This document shows, piece after piece, positions 16,480-25,046 of a stretch of DNA of 64,000 nt (positions are counted from its first letter, which is position 1; each line of letters opens with the position of its first letter). Source of the stretch: Blastococcus saxobsidens DD2 (lineage in GTDB: Bacteria > Actinomycetota > Actinomycetes > Mycobacteriales > Geodermatophilaceae); assembly GCF_000284015.1 (NCBI RefSeq), contig NC_016943.1:2087541-2151540 (forward strand). Reading direction: 5' to 3'. Position numbers and translations under genes: made by a program. The notes below the pieces were generated by a model. That model saw nothing but the letters and a program-made list of their open reading frames with translations. It did no database searches and had not been told where the DNA came from.

Positions 16480-17819
16480 GACGGCGCTCCCTGCGGCACG
16501 CCGGCCACCCCGGCCCAGACCTCGCCGATGTCCTGGCCGGCCGCTGCCGTGGTCACCCGCCAGCCGGCGCCGGCCAGCAGCGCCACGGCCTGCTCCCGCT
16601 GCGCGGTGAGCGCGTCACGGGCGGCGCCCGGGCCGGTGCGCCGTCCGCGGCCCGGACCGGCGTCCGCCCAGCCGGTGATGTCCAGCAGGATGGCGGTGTC
16701 GGTGCCCGTCGCCGGGCGCAGGTGCACCAGCTCGGCCACGTCCTCGGGCCCGACGGCACCGAGCAGGCAGACCAGCGGCCCGTTCCCGGCCGCCCGGCAG
16801 GCGGACGCCACCGCGGCGGACAGATCGACCCGCCGCGACGGCCCCACGGCGGCCAGCCGGTCGAGCAGCTCCTCGGCGCCGAGACCGGACGCCGGCGACA
16901 GCTCGCCGGCCTCGGTGACCACGCGCACCGCGGCACCCCGCTCGGCGAGGGCCACACCGATGCTCGCCGCCGCCTCGACGAGCCACTCCAGGCTGTCGCC
17001 GGGAGGGCAGTCGTCGCCGGGCGGCCCGGGGACCGCACGGGGAACCCCGCGCGCCGGCGTGACCAGGTGCGCACGGGCCCGCGTGTCGAGCAGCAGCGTC
17101 GCCTGGGCGCGCCAGGGCCGCTCCTCGAGCCGGACCATGAGCTCCCCGGTGCGTGCGGTCGCCCGCCAGTGGACCTTCCGCAGGTCGTCCCCCCGCCGGT
17201 ACTCCCGGACGCTGACGTCGTCGTCCCCGTGGACGGCGATCGCCCGGTGCGACCCGTCGCCGCCCCGTCCGTGCGCGCCGCCGGGACCGCCACCTCCCAG
17301 GGGGCGCACCCGGGGGACCACCGCCAGCGGTGCGGTGTCGCTCCCGGCGACCGTGCGGTCGACCAGCCCGAAGGGGTCCACGACACGCAGCCGCAGGGGC
17401 CCGAGCTCGTAGCGGCCCCGGCTCCGGCCGGTCACCCGGTAGCGCACCGTCCTCGTGGCGCCCGGGGCCAGCCCGGCCACCGAGAAGCGGTGCGGGCGGC
17501 CCAGTGCGGCCGGTACCTGCTCGGTGAGCAGCCAGAGACCGCCCCGGCGCGTATCGGCGTTCTCCAGCTGGAGGAGCACCTCCGCCGGCTCCCCGCGCGG
17601 CACACGCTGCGGGGTGACCGTGCGCCGGGTGCTCATCCGGAAGCGGCTGCGAGCCACGGTGAGGGCGCCCAGCAGCGGCAGGGCCAGGACGAAGACGGCC
17701 AGCTGCACCAGCGATCGCTCGCCCAGCACCGCGCCGGTCAGCGCGAGCACCAGTCCGCCGCCGACCAGGCAGCGACCGCGGAAGGTGAGCGCCGACAGCG
17801 CGCGGCCACGGGCTCCCAC
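16476..17819 (-). CDS. DUF58 domain protein (MoxR partner)
   Basis: A 447-aa DUF58 protein with two N-terminal membrane spans (about 14-50), a beta-rich middle, and the diagnostic DUF58 block VREYRRGDDLRKVHW at about 203-217 followed by a vWA-like C-terminal half. Proteins of this type act with MoxR AAA+ ATPases as chaperone-like assembly factors; a direct activity is not established. It starts at GTG 17819, three bases after the moxR stop, and overlaps the transglutaminase start. Confidence 0.88.
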   Translation of the reverse strand: MGARGRALSALTFRGRCLVGGGLVLALTGAVLGERSLVQLAVFVLALPLLGALTVARSRFRMSTRRTVTPQRVPRGEPAEVLLQLENADTRRGGLWLLTEQVPAALGRPHRFSVAGLAPGATRTVRYRVTGRSRGRYELGPLRLRVVDPFGLVDRTVAGSDTAPLAVVPRVRPLGGGGPGGAHGRGGDGSHRAIAVHGDDDVSVREYRRGDDLRKVHWRATARTGELMVRLEERPWRAQATLLLDTRARAHLVTPARGVPRAVPGPPGDDCPPGDSLEWLVEAAASIGVALAERGAAVRVVTEAGELSPASGLGAEELLDRLAAVGPSRRVDLSAAVASACRAAGNGPLVCLLGAVGPEDVAELVHLRPATGTDTAILLDITGWADAGPGRGRRTGPGAARDALTAQREQAVALLAGAGWRVTTAAAGQDIGEVWAGVAGVPQGAPS

Positions 17820-17822
17820 GCG

Positions 17823-18806
17823 TCAGCGCCCGCGGAGAACCGGCACCGAGCCCAGCAGGGAGGTGACCACCTGCTCGGTGCTCCTCCGGCCGACCGTGGC
17901 CTCGCTGCTGAGGAGCAGGCGGTGGGCGAGCACCGGGACGGCGAGGGCCTGGACGTCGTCGGGCAGCACGTGGTCGCGGCCGTCGAGGGCGGCCGAGGCG
18001 CGGGCCGCCCGCAGCAGCTGCAGGCCGGCCCGTGGTGAGGCGCCGAGCCGCAGTTCGGAGGAGCGGCGGGTGGCCTCCACCAGCGCCACCACGTACCGGC
18101 GCACCGCGTCGGACACGTGCAGCCGGCCGACCGCGGCGACCAGGGCACGCACCATGGCCGCGTCGGCCACCGGGCGCAGGGCCGCCAGCGGGTCGGTGGT
18201 GGCGCGGTCGTCGAGCATCGCCAGCTCCGCGGCCGGGTCGGGGTAGCCCATCGACACCCGGGCGGTGAATCGGTCGCGCTGGGCCTCGGGGAGGGGATAG
18301 GTGCCCTCCATCTCCAGCGGGTTCTGCGTGGCCATGACGATGAAGGGACGGGCCAGCTCGTAGCTGACCCCGTCCACCGTCACCTGCCGCTCCTCCATGC
18401 ACTCCAGCAGGGCGGACTGGGTCTTGGGCGAGGCGCGGTTGATCTCGTCGGCGACGACCACGTTGGCGAAGACCGCCCCGGGCTTGAACTCGAACTCCCG
18501 GGTCTCCTGGTCGTACACCGCGACGCCGGTGACGTCGCTGGGCAGCAGGTCGGGCGTGAACTGGATGCGCCGCACGCTGGCGTCGATGGATCCGGCCAGC
18601 GCCTTGGCGAGGGTGGTCTTGCCGACCCCGGGCACGTCCTCGATGAGCAGGTGCCCTTCGGCGAGGAGCACGACCAGCGCCAGCCGGACGACCCCGTCCT
18701 TGCCCTGCACCACGCGGCTGACGCCCGCCGCGATCCGTGCGCCTTCTGCGGCGACGTCGACCGACGCGTCGGTCGTCCCGTCGGCGGACCGTGTCGCCTC
18801 CGTCAC
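17823..18806 (-). CDS. MoxR-family AAA+ ATPase
   Basis: A 327-aa MoxR ATPase. Walker A is PGVGKTT (59-65), Walker B VVVADEINRA (117-126), then sensor 1 in IVMATQNPLEMEGTYPLPEAQRDRF and the C-terminal lid with LGASPRAGLQLLRAARA. The family remodels or activates partner proteins, here presumably the DUF58 and transglutaminase products. GTG 18806 is preceded by TACGGT with a 6-base gap, a likely leaderless start. The frame is open far upstream as a shadow of the dcw genes, so the start rests on homology. It is divergent from mraZ. Confidence 0.92.
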   Translation of the reverse strand: MTEATRSADGTTDASVDVAAEGARIAAGVSRVVQGKDGVVRLALVVLLAEGHLLIEDVPGVGKTTLAKALAGSIDASVRRIQFTPDLLPSDVTGVAVYDQETREFEFKPGAVFANVVVADEINRASPKTQSALLECMEERQVTVDGVSYELARPFIVMATQNPLEMEGTYPLPEAQRDRFTARVSMGYPDPAAELAMLDDRATTDPLAALRPVADAAMVRALVAAVGRLHVSDAVRRYVVALVEATRRSSELRLGASPRAGLQLLRAARASAALDGRDHVLPDDVQALAVPVLAHRLLLSSEATVGRRSTEQVVTSLLGSVPVLRGR

Positions 18807-18920
18807 CTCTCCACCGTACGTGTCCGCGGCGCCGGGAGGGCGGCGTGATCTCCCTGGTCCGGCGGCCGCCCGCGGTCGTGTCGGGGCCTGGGGAAGCGGT
18901 GGGTCACGACACGGGCCAAG

Positions 18921-18970
18921 GTGGTGTCGAGTGGGGGCTAGTGGGTTACTGTGTCGACCGGTGGGGAGGC
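18921..18970 (+). promoter_or_regulatory. MraZ operator ladder and dcw promoter
   Basis: Five decamers begin at 18921, 18931, 18941, 18951 and 18961 with GTGGT, GTGGG, GTGGG, GTGTC and GTGGG. TGGGN units with 5-bp spacers are the known E. coli MraZ site, so this is a strong candidate autoregulatory operator on one face of the helix. TACTGT at 18947-18952 fits a -10 inside the array, about 75 bases before the mraZ start. MraZ binding would then cover the promoter. Confidence 0.7.
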
Positions 18971-19025
18971 AGGGCCGTTCGGGGGTCTGCAGAGCCATAG
19001 GAGGACCGATGCGGGAGGTGATCCG

Positions 19026-19460
19026 GTGTTCGTCGGCAGCTACCAGTTGCGGCTCGACGAGAAGGGCCGGCTCGCGCTCCCGGTCCGGTTCCGCGACCAG
19101 GTGGCCGACGGCATGGTGATCAAGAAGGGCCAGGACCGCTGCATCTACGGGCTCACCATGGCCCGGGTCGCCGAGCAGAGCGCCGCCATGGCCGCCATGG
19201 CCCCCTCCGACACCGCCGCGGCGCGCATGCGCGCCCGCATGAGCTTCGGGTCGATGGTCGAGCTCGAGCCGGACAAGACCGGCCGCATCACTCTCCCCGC
19301 GAGCCTGCGCGAGTACGCCCATCTCGACCGCGATGTGGTCGTGGTGGGTGTGGACACGCGCTTCGAGATCTGGGACTCCGCCACCTGGGACGCCTACGTG
19401 GCCGAGCAGGAGGCCGCCTTCGCCGACATGGAGAGCGAGGGGATGCCGACGCTGTCGTGA
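19026..19460 (+). CDS. mraZ: Transcriptional regulator / division-cluster protein MraZ
   Basis: A 144-aa MraZ with two SpoVT/AbrB-like swapped-hairpin domains: FVGSYQLRLDEKGRLALPVRFR at 2-23 and FGSMVELEPDKTGRITLPASLREYA near 75-100. MraZ forms a ring that represses its own dcw operon through direct-repeat boxes such as those 60-100 bases upstream. GTG 19026 follows GGGAGGTGAT, a near-complete anti-SD match. An out-of-frame ATG at 19009 with its own GGAGG would make a 36-aa overlapping ORF, possibly tuning translation. Confidence 0.93.
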   Translation: MFVGSYQLRLDEKGRLALPVRFRDQVADGMVIKKGQDRCIYGLTMARVAEQSAAMAAMAPSDTAAARMRARMSFGSMVELEPDKTGRITLPASLREYAHLDRDVVVVGVDTRFEIWDSATWDAYVAEQEAAFADMESEGMPTLS

Positions 19461-19877
19461 TCCCGGGAACGCCCCACCCGTCCCCACCGGCCTCCGCGCC
19501 GCAACCGTTCGAGCCGCCTTCCCCGCGGCTCGACCGGACCGGGCCCCAGCCGCCTTCCCCGCGGCTCGGTCCCACAGCGGAGGACCGCACGGACCAACGG
19601 GTGGCGCCGGCCGTCGCCGGCGGGGAAAACCCTCCCGGCCCCGCGGGACGCCACCTGACGCTCTTCCCCGACGCCAGGCGGATCCCGCGGGGCCGGACAC
19701 ACGCGAGGTCCGGCGTTCCGCCGCCCCACTCCGCTCCACCGGCCCCACCGCGCCCCACCGCCCTCCTGCGCCCCACCCGCCCGATCCCGCACACAGCCCG
19801 CGCCGCGTCCCCCCGACGCCGAGCGGCGGGCGGCACCATCGCGGAACCACCCCGGACCGTCCGAGAGGCAGCAGACG
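19461..19877 (+). promoter_or_regulatory. mraZ-rsmH leader with two tandem identical-loop hairpins
   Basis: This 417-base gap has no credible gene. GAGCCGC-cttcccc-GCGGCTC (19511-19531) is repeated as AGCCGC-cttcccc-GCGGCT (19548-19566), a 21-bp direct repeat 36 bases apart, with the same CTTCCCC loop. CTTCCCC occurs again near 19663, and a complementary GGGGAAA lies near 19622. In actinobacteria the region before mraW/rsmH can carry the structured mraW RNA motif; position fits, but the consensus could not be checked. Confidence 0.4.
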
Positions 19878-20855
19878 ATGAGCAGCACCGGTCCCGCCGC
19901 GGCCCCGGTGCACGTGTCCGTCCTCCTCGACCGCGTCACCGAGCTCCTGGGCCCCGCCTGCGCCACCGAGGGCGCCGTCCTCGTCGATGCCACGCTGGGC
20001 CTGGCGGGACACACCCTGGCGATGCTGGCGGCGCATCCGGGCCTCCGGGTCGTCGGGCTGGACCGGGACCCCGACGCGCGCGCCGAGGCGGCCCGCCGGA
20101 TCGAGGCCGCCGGCCACGCCGACCGCGTCACCGTCGTCCCGGCCGTCTTCGACGAGCTCCCCGAGGTGCTCGACCGCCTCGGCATCGACGAGGTGCACGG
20201 CGTCCTGTTCGACCTCGGCGTCTCCTCGCTGCAGCTCGACCGCCCGGACCGGGGATTCAGCTACTCGACCGACGCCCCCCTCGACATGCGGATGGACCCG
20301 GGTGCGCCGCGGACCGCCGCCGACGTCGTGAACACCTACGCCCCGGCCGACCTGGCCCGCGTGCTCCGCGTCTACGGCGAGGAGCGCTTCGCCTCCCGCA
20401 TCGCCGCGGTGATCCAGCGCGAGCGGGCCCGTGAGCCGTTCACCCGTACCGCCCGGCTCGCCGAGCTGGTCCGCGAGTCCATCCCGGCCGCCACCCGGCG
20501 GACCGGCGGGCACCCGGCGAAGCGGACCTTCCAGGCCCTGCGCATCGAGGTCAACGACGAGCTGGGCGCCCTCGAGCGGGCTCTTCCGGCCGCGATCGAC
20601 GCCCTGGCGGTCGGCGGTCGCGTCGCCGCCCTCACCTTCCACTCCCTGGAGGATCGGATCGTGAAGCAGACGCTGGCCGCCGGAGCCGCCGACCGGACGC
20701 CGCCCGGGCTGCCGGTGCCGCTCCCCGAGTACGGGCCGGTGCTGCGCCTGCTGACCCGCGGCGGCGAGGCGCCGGGCGCCGACGAGACGGCCGGCAACCC
20801 CCGTGCCGCCTCGGCCCGGGTGCGGGCCGCCGAGCGCATCCGGCGGGCGACGTGA
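19878..20855 (+). CDS. rsmH: 16S rRNA (cytosine-1402 N4)-methyltransferase RsmH (MraW)
   Basis: A 325-aa RsmH. It opens with HVSVLLDRVTELL; the SAM-binding motif is VLVDATLGLAGHT, followed by VVGLDRDPDA and FDLGVSSLQLDRPDRGFSY, all characteristic. PLDMRMD and the C-terminal RIVKQTL segment complete the fold. It methylates C1402 in the ribosomal P site. Ala replaces the usual second Gly in GLGGH. ATG 19878 is well placed, with GAGAGGCAG upstream. Its TGA overlaps the GTG at 20852. Confidence 0.95.
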   Translation: MSSTGPAAAPVHVSVLLDRVTELLGPACATEGAVLVDATLGLAGHTLAMLAAHPGLRVVGLDRDPDARAEAARRIEAAGHADRVTVVPAVFDELPEVLDRLGIDEVHGVLFDLGVSSLQLDRPDRGFSYSTDAPLDMRMDPGAPRTAADVVNTYAPADLARVLRVYGEERFASRIAAVIQRERAREPFTRTARLAELVRESIPAATRRTGGHPAKRTFQALRIEVNDELGALERALPAAIDALAVGGRVAALTFHSLEDRIVKQTLAAGAADRTPPGLPVPLPEYGPVLRLLTRGGEAPGADETAGNPRAASARVRAAERIRRAT

Positions 20856-21080
20856 CCCGGGCCGCCGTGCGCGCCACCACGCCCCGCACGGGCTCGTCGC
20901 GCGCGACCCGCCGGCACCACCACGGCTCGCACGGCCACCACGCCACGCACGGCCGTCACCGGCGCGCGCGGCGCCGGGCGTGCCGCACCGCGGCCCGACC
21001 TGCGGCTGGTACCGACCGGAACCGCTGCGCGGCCGCGCCGTCCGGCCCGCGGTTCGCTCCGCTCGCGCCGGGCACCGTTC

Positions 21081-21461
21081 GTGCTCCTGGTCGTCGCCCT
21101 CCTCGGCCTGACCACCCTCGGGCTGCTCGTCCTCAACACCGCGATCGCGGTGGACTCGCTGAAGGCCACCCAGCTGCGCGCCGACAACGCCGCCCGGGCC
21201 CAGGAGGTCCAGCGCCTCGAGCAGCTGGTCGTCTCCGGCAGCACCCCGGCCGCCGTCGCCGCCGCCGCCGTGGCCGCCGGCCTGGTGCCCGCCGGTGTCG
21301 CCGGCTACCTGGTGCTCGGCGCGGAGGGCACCACCACCCTGCGCGGCACGCCGGAGCCCGCGCCGCAGCCCCCCGCGCCGGAGCCCGCGCCGGCACCGGC
21401 TCCCGCACCGGCTCCCGGGTCCGCCCCCGCCCCGGCGGCCGCCGTCCCGGGTGGGAACTGA
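21081..21461 (+). CDS. ftsL: Divisome protein FtsL, N-terminus apparently frameshifted
   Basis: The open frame gives 126 aa: one membrane span starting at residue 1, a leucine/heptad segment (LKATQLRADNAARAQEVQRLEQLV), then an Ala/Pro-rich C-terminus. This is the FtsL position and architecture, a bitopic partner of FtsB/FtsQ that activates FtsW-FtsI. The cytoplasmic N-terminus is missing from this frame's start, yet the same frame upstream encodes RPDLRLVPTGTAARPRRP with no usable start. A GTG at 20852 overlapping the rsmH stop begins another frame (TRAAVRATTPRTGSSRAT). Removing one base near 20900 joins both into a normal FtsL. Confidence 0.7.
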   Translation: MLLVVALLGLTTLGLLVLNTAIAVDSLKATQLRADNAARAQEVQRLEQLVVSGSTPAAVAAAAVAAGLVPAGVAGYLVLGAEGTTTLRGTPEPAPQPPAPEPAPAPAPAPAPGSAPAPAAAVPGGN

Positions 21462-21464
21462 CCC

Positions 21465-23315
21465 GTGCCCAGCAGCGTCCACGGACCCGGCGCCGGCCCC
21501 CGCACCCCGCGCACCGTGTCGCCCGGCCGGGGCGGGACCGGACCCTTCGTGTCCCGCCGTGCCCCCGGCACGCGGCGGAGCGGAGCCGGGCTGTCGGTCG
21601 ACCAGCGCGGCCGCCGGAACAAGGTGGGCCTGGTCGTCCTGATCACCCTGCTCCTGGTCGTCGTCGGGCGATTGGTGGTCCTGCAGGGCATCGACGGCGC
21701 CGCCTACGCCAGCGCCGCGGAGCAGGACCGGCTGCGCACCTACCCGATCGCGGCCATCCGCGGGGAGGTCCTCGACCGGTCCGGGAAGCCGCTGGCCTAC
21801 ACCGTGGACGCCTCGCGCGTGGTGGCCGACCCGACCGTCGTCCGTGACCCGGCCCGCACGGCCCTGGCACTGACCACCCTGCTCGACGTCCCCGTTCCCG
21901 AGCTCACGGAGAAGCTCTCCGCGGACGGCCGGTACGTCGTCCTGGCGACCCAGGTGACGCCGGAGACGACCGATGCCATCGCCGACCTCGGGCTGTCCGG
22001 CATCCTCTTCGAGGACGACCCGGTCCGGCTGTACCCCTCCGGCGCCGTCGGCGGCCAGGTGGTCGGCTTCGTGGGGAGCGACGGCACCGGGCTCGCCGGG
22101 ATCGAGCAGACCTTCGAGGAGCAGTTGTCGGGCACGCCCGGCCGGCGCACCGTGGAGGTCGGCAGCGGGGGCAATCCCATCCCGTCGGGCATCGACGAGT
22201 CCCTCCCGGCGACCGACGGCCACGACGTCACGCTGACCCTCGACCAGGACCTCCAGTTCGCCACCGACGAGCGGCTGGGCCAGGCGTGCACCGACGGCGC
22301 GACCACGCGGGCCTCCGCGGTCGTCCTCGAGGTCGCCTCCGGGCAGGTCGCGGCCATGGGCTCCTGCCCTGGCTACGACCCGGGCGCGTACTCCCGCACC
22401 GACCCCGACCTGCTGGGCAACTCCGTCATCTCCGACGTGTTCGAGCCCGGGTCGGTCATGAAGGCCGTGACGCTGGCCGCCGCCGTGGAGGAAGGGCTGG
22501 CCACGCCGGACCGGGTGCTCTCGGTCGACGGGCACATCGAGGCGGGCGACCGCGTGGTCCGGGACGCGCACGACCACGACCCGGTGGACTGGACGGTCAC
22601 CGGCATCCTCGCGAAGTCCAGCAACGTCGGCACGATCATGCTGGCCCGCGAGGTCGGCGACGGAAAGCTCGAGGAGTACCTGCGGGCCTTCGGCGTGGGG
22701 GAGAAGACCGGCATCGAGCTCCCGGGTGAGAGCCGGGGCATCCTCGAGAGCTCCGCGGAGTGGACCGAGAGCCGTGCGGCCAACGTGCCCATCGGCCAGG
22801 GCGTCTCGGTCACCACGCTGCAGATGGCGTCCGTCTACCAGGCGATCGCGAACGGGGGCGTACGCGTCGAGCCACGCCTCGTGACCTCGGTGACCAGCCC
22901 GGGCGGCCGGTCCACGGCCACCCCCGAGCCCGCCCGCACCCGGGTGGTCAGCGAGTCCACCGCCGAGGCGCTCGCCTACATGCTCGAGGCCGTCGTCGGT
23001 CCCGGTGGCACGGCGCCGCTGGCCCAGATCGAGGGCTTCCGGGTGGCCGGGAAGACCGGTACCGCGCAGCGGGCCAATCCGGAGTGCAACTGCTACGCCG
23101 GCGGCGGTTACGTGACCACGTTCGTCGGATTCGCCCCCGCCGACGACCCGCAGTACGTCGTCGCCGTCGACCTGGAGCGCCCGACCAGCGACGCCGAGGG
23201 CGGCCAGGTCGCCGCCCCGGTCTTCGCCGACATCATGCGGGCCGCCCTGACCGCCGACCGCGTGGTGCCCTCGGGCACCGCCCGCCCCGAGTTCGAGCTG
23301 ACCGGCGCCCCCTGA
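21465..23315 (+). CDS. ftsI: Septal peptidoglycan transpeptidase FtsI (PBP3, class B PBP)
   Basis: A 616-aa class B penicillin-binding protein that crosslinks septal peptidoglycan as FtsW's partner. A basic N-terminus precedes one membrane span (about 53-72). The dimerisation domain starts at IRGEVLDRSGKPLAYT. The transpeptidase motifs are complete: SVMK with Ser330 and Lys333, SSN at 385-387 and KTG at 530-532. ECNCYAGGG adds two cysteines close to the KTG motif. It follows ftsL after three bases. A weak hairpin (CCCGTGC/GCACGGG, 23318-23341) follows the stop. Confidence 0.96.
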   Translation: MPSSVHGPGAGPRTPRTVSPGRGGTGPFVSRRAPGTRRSGAGLSVDQRGRRNKVGLVVLITLLLVVVGRLVVLQGIDGAAYASAAEQDRLRTYPIAAIRGEVLDRSGKPLAYTVDASRVVADPTVVRDPARTALALTTLLDVPVPELTEKLSADGRYVVLATQVTPETTDAIADLGLSGILFEDDPVRLYPSGAVGGQVVGFVGSDGTGLAGIEQTFEEQLSGTPGRRTVEVGSGGNPIPSGIDESLPATDGHDVTLTLDQDLQFATDERLGQACTDGATTRASAVVLEVASGQVAAMGSCPGYDPGAYSRTDPDLLGNSVISDVFEPGSVMKAVTLAAAVEEGLATPDRVLSVDGHIEAGDRVVRDAHDHDPVDWTVTGILAKSSNVGTIMLAREVGDGKLEEYLRAFGVGEKTGIELPGESRGILESSAEWTESRAANVPIGQGVSVTTLQMASVYQAIANGGVRVEPRLVTSVTSPGGRSTATPEPARTRVVSESTAEALAYMLEAVVGPGGTAPLAQIEGFRVAGKTGTAQRANPECNCYAGGGYVTTFVGFAPADDPQYVVAVDLERPTSDAEGGQVAAPVFADIMRAALTADRVVPSGTARPEFELTGAP

Positions 23316-23390
23316 CCCGTGCCCGGCCGTGCGCACGGGCGGCGCGCGGCCGGTCCCGCGCACGTGCGCCGGCCGGGGGACTGCCGCCGG

Positions 23391-23396
23391 TAGATT
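23391..23396 (+). promoter_or_regulatory. Leaderless-type promoter of murE
   Basis: TAGATT ends 8 bases before the murE GTG, the distance expected when transcription starts at the start codon. No SD is present. An internal dcw promoter here would allow mur genes to be expressed apart from mraZ control. Confidence 0.5.
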
Positions 23397-23404
23397 GGAG
23401 CCCC

Positions 23405-24973
23405 GTGACCCCGACCGAGCCCGGGGCGGCCCCGCGGGCCGCCGGGAACCGCCCGCTGCCCCTCTCGGAGCTCGCCGACCTCGTCGGCCTCCCCGTGCAC
23501 GGGGATCCCGCCACCGCGGTCACCGGCGTCACGCTCTCCTCGACCGACGTCCGCGCCGGTGACCTGTACGCCGCCCTGCCCGGAGCGCGCACCCACGGCG
23601 CGGCCTACCTGGCCGACGCCGTGGCGGCCGGTGCCGTCGCGGTGCTGACCGATCCCGTCGGCCACGCCGCCGTGACCGATGCCGACCTGCCGGTCCTCGT
23701 GGTCGACGACCCGCGCGCGGTGCTCGGCGACGTGGCCGACCGCGTCTACGGCGAGCCCAGCGGCCGGCTCACCGTCGTGGGCATCACCGGCACCAACGGC
23801 AAGACCACCACCAGCTACCTGGTCGAGGCCGGGCTCGCCGCGGCCGAGCGGTCCACCGGGTTGATCGGGACGGTCCAGACCCGTACCCGCGGGCGGGCTG
23901 CCGACGGGACGCCGACCGTGACTGCGCTGCCCAGCGTGCGAACCACGCCCGAGGCCCCCGCGCTGCACGCACTGCTGGCCGGTATGGCCGACGCCGGTGT
24001 CTCCACCGTGGTCATGGAGGTCTCCAGCCACGCCCTCGCGCAGGGCCGCGTCGGGGGCGTGCGCTTCGCCGCCGCCGGGTTCACCAACCTCGGCCGCGAC
24101 CATCTGGACTTCCACGCCGACATGGAGGACTACTTCCAGGCCAAGGCGCTGCTGTTCGACGGGCGCGCCGCGGTCGAGGTCGTGGACGTCGACGACCCCT
24201 ACGGGCGCCGGCTGCTCGACCGGCCGGGCCGCCCGCGCCCGGTCACCGTGTCCAGCACCGAGGGCGCGGTGGCCGACTGGACGGTGTCGGACGTGACGCC
24301 GGTTCCCGGCGGCGGCTCCACCTTCACGCTGCACGGCCCCGGTGGGGCGACCTGGCCGGCCCGCGTCCGCCTGCCCGGCCGGTTCAACGTCGCCAACGCG
24401 GTGCTCGCGGTCGTGCTCCTGGACGGCATCGGGATCCCGGTCGCCGACGCGCTCGCCGGGCTCGCAACGACCGTGGTGCCGGGGCGGATGGAGCCGGTCG
24501 ACGTGGGGCAGCCCTTCGTCGCCGTCGTCGACTACGCCCACACCCCCGACGCGGTGCGGACGGCGCTGAGCGCGTTGCGGCCGGCCACTGCCGGTCGGCT
24601 GATCACGGTCCTGGGCTGCGGCGGCGACCGTGACCCGGGGAAGCGCCCGGAGATGGGGCGGGCGGCGGCCGAGGGCAGCGACGTCCTCGTGGTCACCGAC
24701 GACAACCCCCGCTCCGAGGAGCCCGCCGCCATCCGGGCGGCGATGCTGGCCGGTGCGGCCCAGGTGCCGGACGACCGCCGCGCCGAGGTGCTCGAGGTCG
24801 GTGACCGGCGGGCGGCCCTGACCGCGGCGGTCCGGCTGGCCGGGCCCGGCGACGTCCTCCTGGTCGCGGGCAAGGGCCACGAGACCGGACAGCAGATCGG
24901 GGAGACGGTGCACCCCTTCGACGACCGGACGGTGCTGCGCGAGGTCCTGGGCGGATCGGGGGCGTCCTCGTGA
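23405..24973 (+). CDS. murE: UDP-MurNAc-L-Ala-D-Glu:meso-diaminopimelate ligase
   Basis: A 522-aa Mur ligase adding the third stem amino acid. The ATP loop is TGTNGKTTT (128-136). The substrate motif DNPR (433-436, in VTDDNPRSEEP) marks meso-diaminopimelate specificity, so the wall is mDAP type. Central-domain MEVSSHALAQGRV and C-terminal VDYAHTPDAV are canonical. GTG 23405 is chosen by homology and the TAGATT box; the frame opens far upstream inside ftsI only as a shadow. Confidence 0.95.
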   Translation: MTPTEPGAAPRAAGNRPLPLSELADLVGLPVHGDPATAVTGVTLSSTDVRAGDLYAALPGARTHGAAYLADAVAAGAVAVLTDPVGHAAVTDADLPVLVVDDPRAVLGDVADRVYGEPSGRLTVVGITGTNGKTTTSYLVEAGLAAAERSTGLIGTVQTRTRGRAADGTPTVTALPSVRTTPEAPALHALLAGMADAGVSTVVMEVSSHALAQGRVGGVRFAAAGFTNLGRDHLDFHADMEDYFQAKALLFDGRAAVEVVDVDDPYGRRLLDRPGRPRPVTVSSTEGAVADWTVSDVTPVPGGGSTFTLHGPGGATWPARVRLPGRFNVANAVLAVVLLDGIGIPVADALAGLATTVVPGRMEPVDVGQPFVAVVDYAHTPDAVRTALSALRPATAGRLITVLGCGGDRDPGKRPEMGRAAAEGSDVLVVTDDNPRSEEPAAIRAAMLAGAAQVPDDRRAEVLEVGDRRAALTAAVRLAGPGDVLLVAGKGHETGQQIGETVHPFDDRTVLREVLGGSGASS

Positions 24974-25046
24974 CCGAGCTTGCGAGGGCGCGCGGAATCA
25001 GAGCATCCCCGATCACGGGTGCGACGAGCGCCAGCGAGGAGAAGCT
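24974..25046. repeat. Repeat-like spacer between murE and murF
   Basis: This 73-base spacer starts CGAGCTTGCGAG right after the murE stop and ends CAGCGAGGAGAAGC before the murF GTG. It shares both end phrases with the spacer before dnaE2 and the second with the one before murD. It breaks an otherwise overlapping gene order and supplies the murF SD. Confidence 0.4.

Noticed and set aside
19457-20434. Proline-rich frame in the mraZ-rsmH gap running into rsmH
   Set aside because: Low-complexity Pro/Arg content, no SD, and it overlaps most of rsmH out of frame.
17823-23363. Very long minus-strand frame of 1846 codons across the dcw genes
   Set aside because: Only the last 327 codons (MoxR) have protein-like content; the rest is antisense to mraZ-ftsI and has Gly/Arg/Ala-rich shadow composition.
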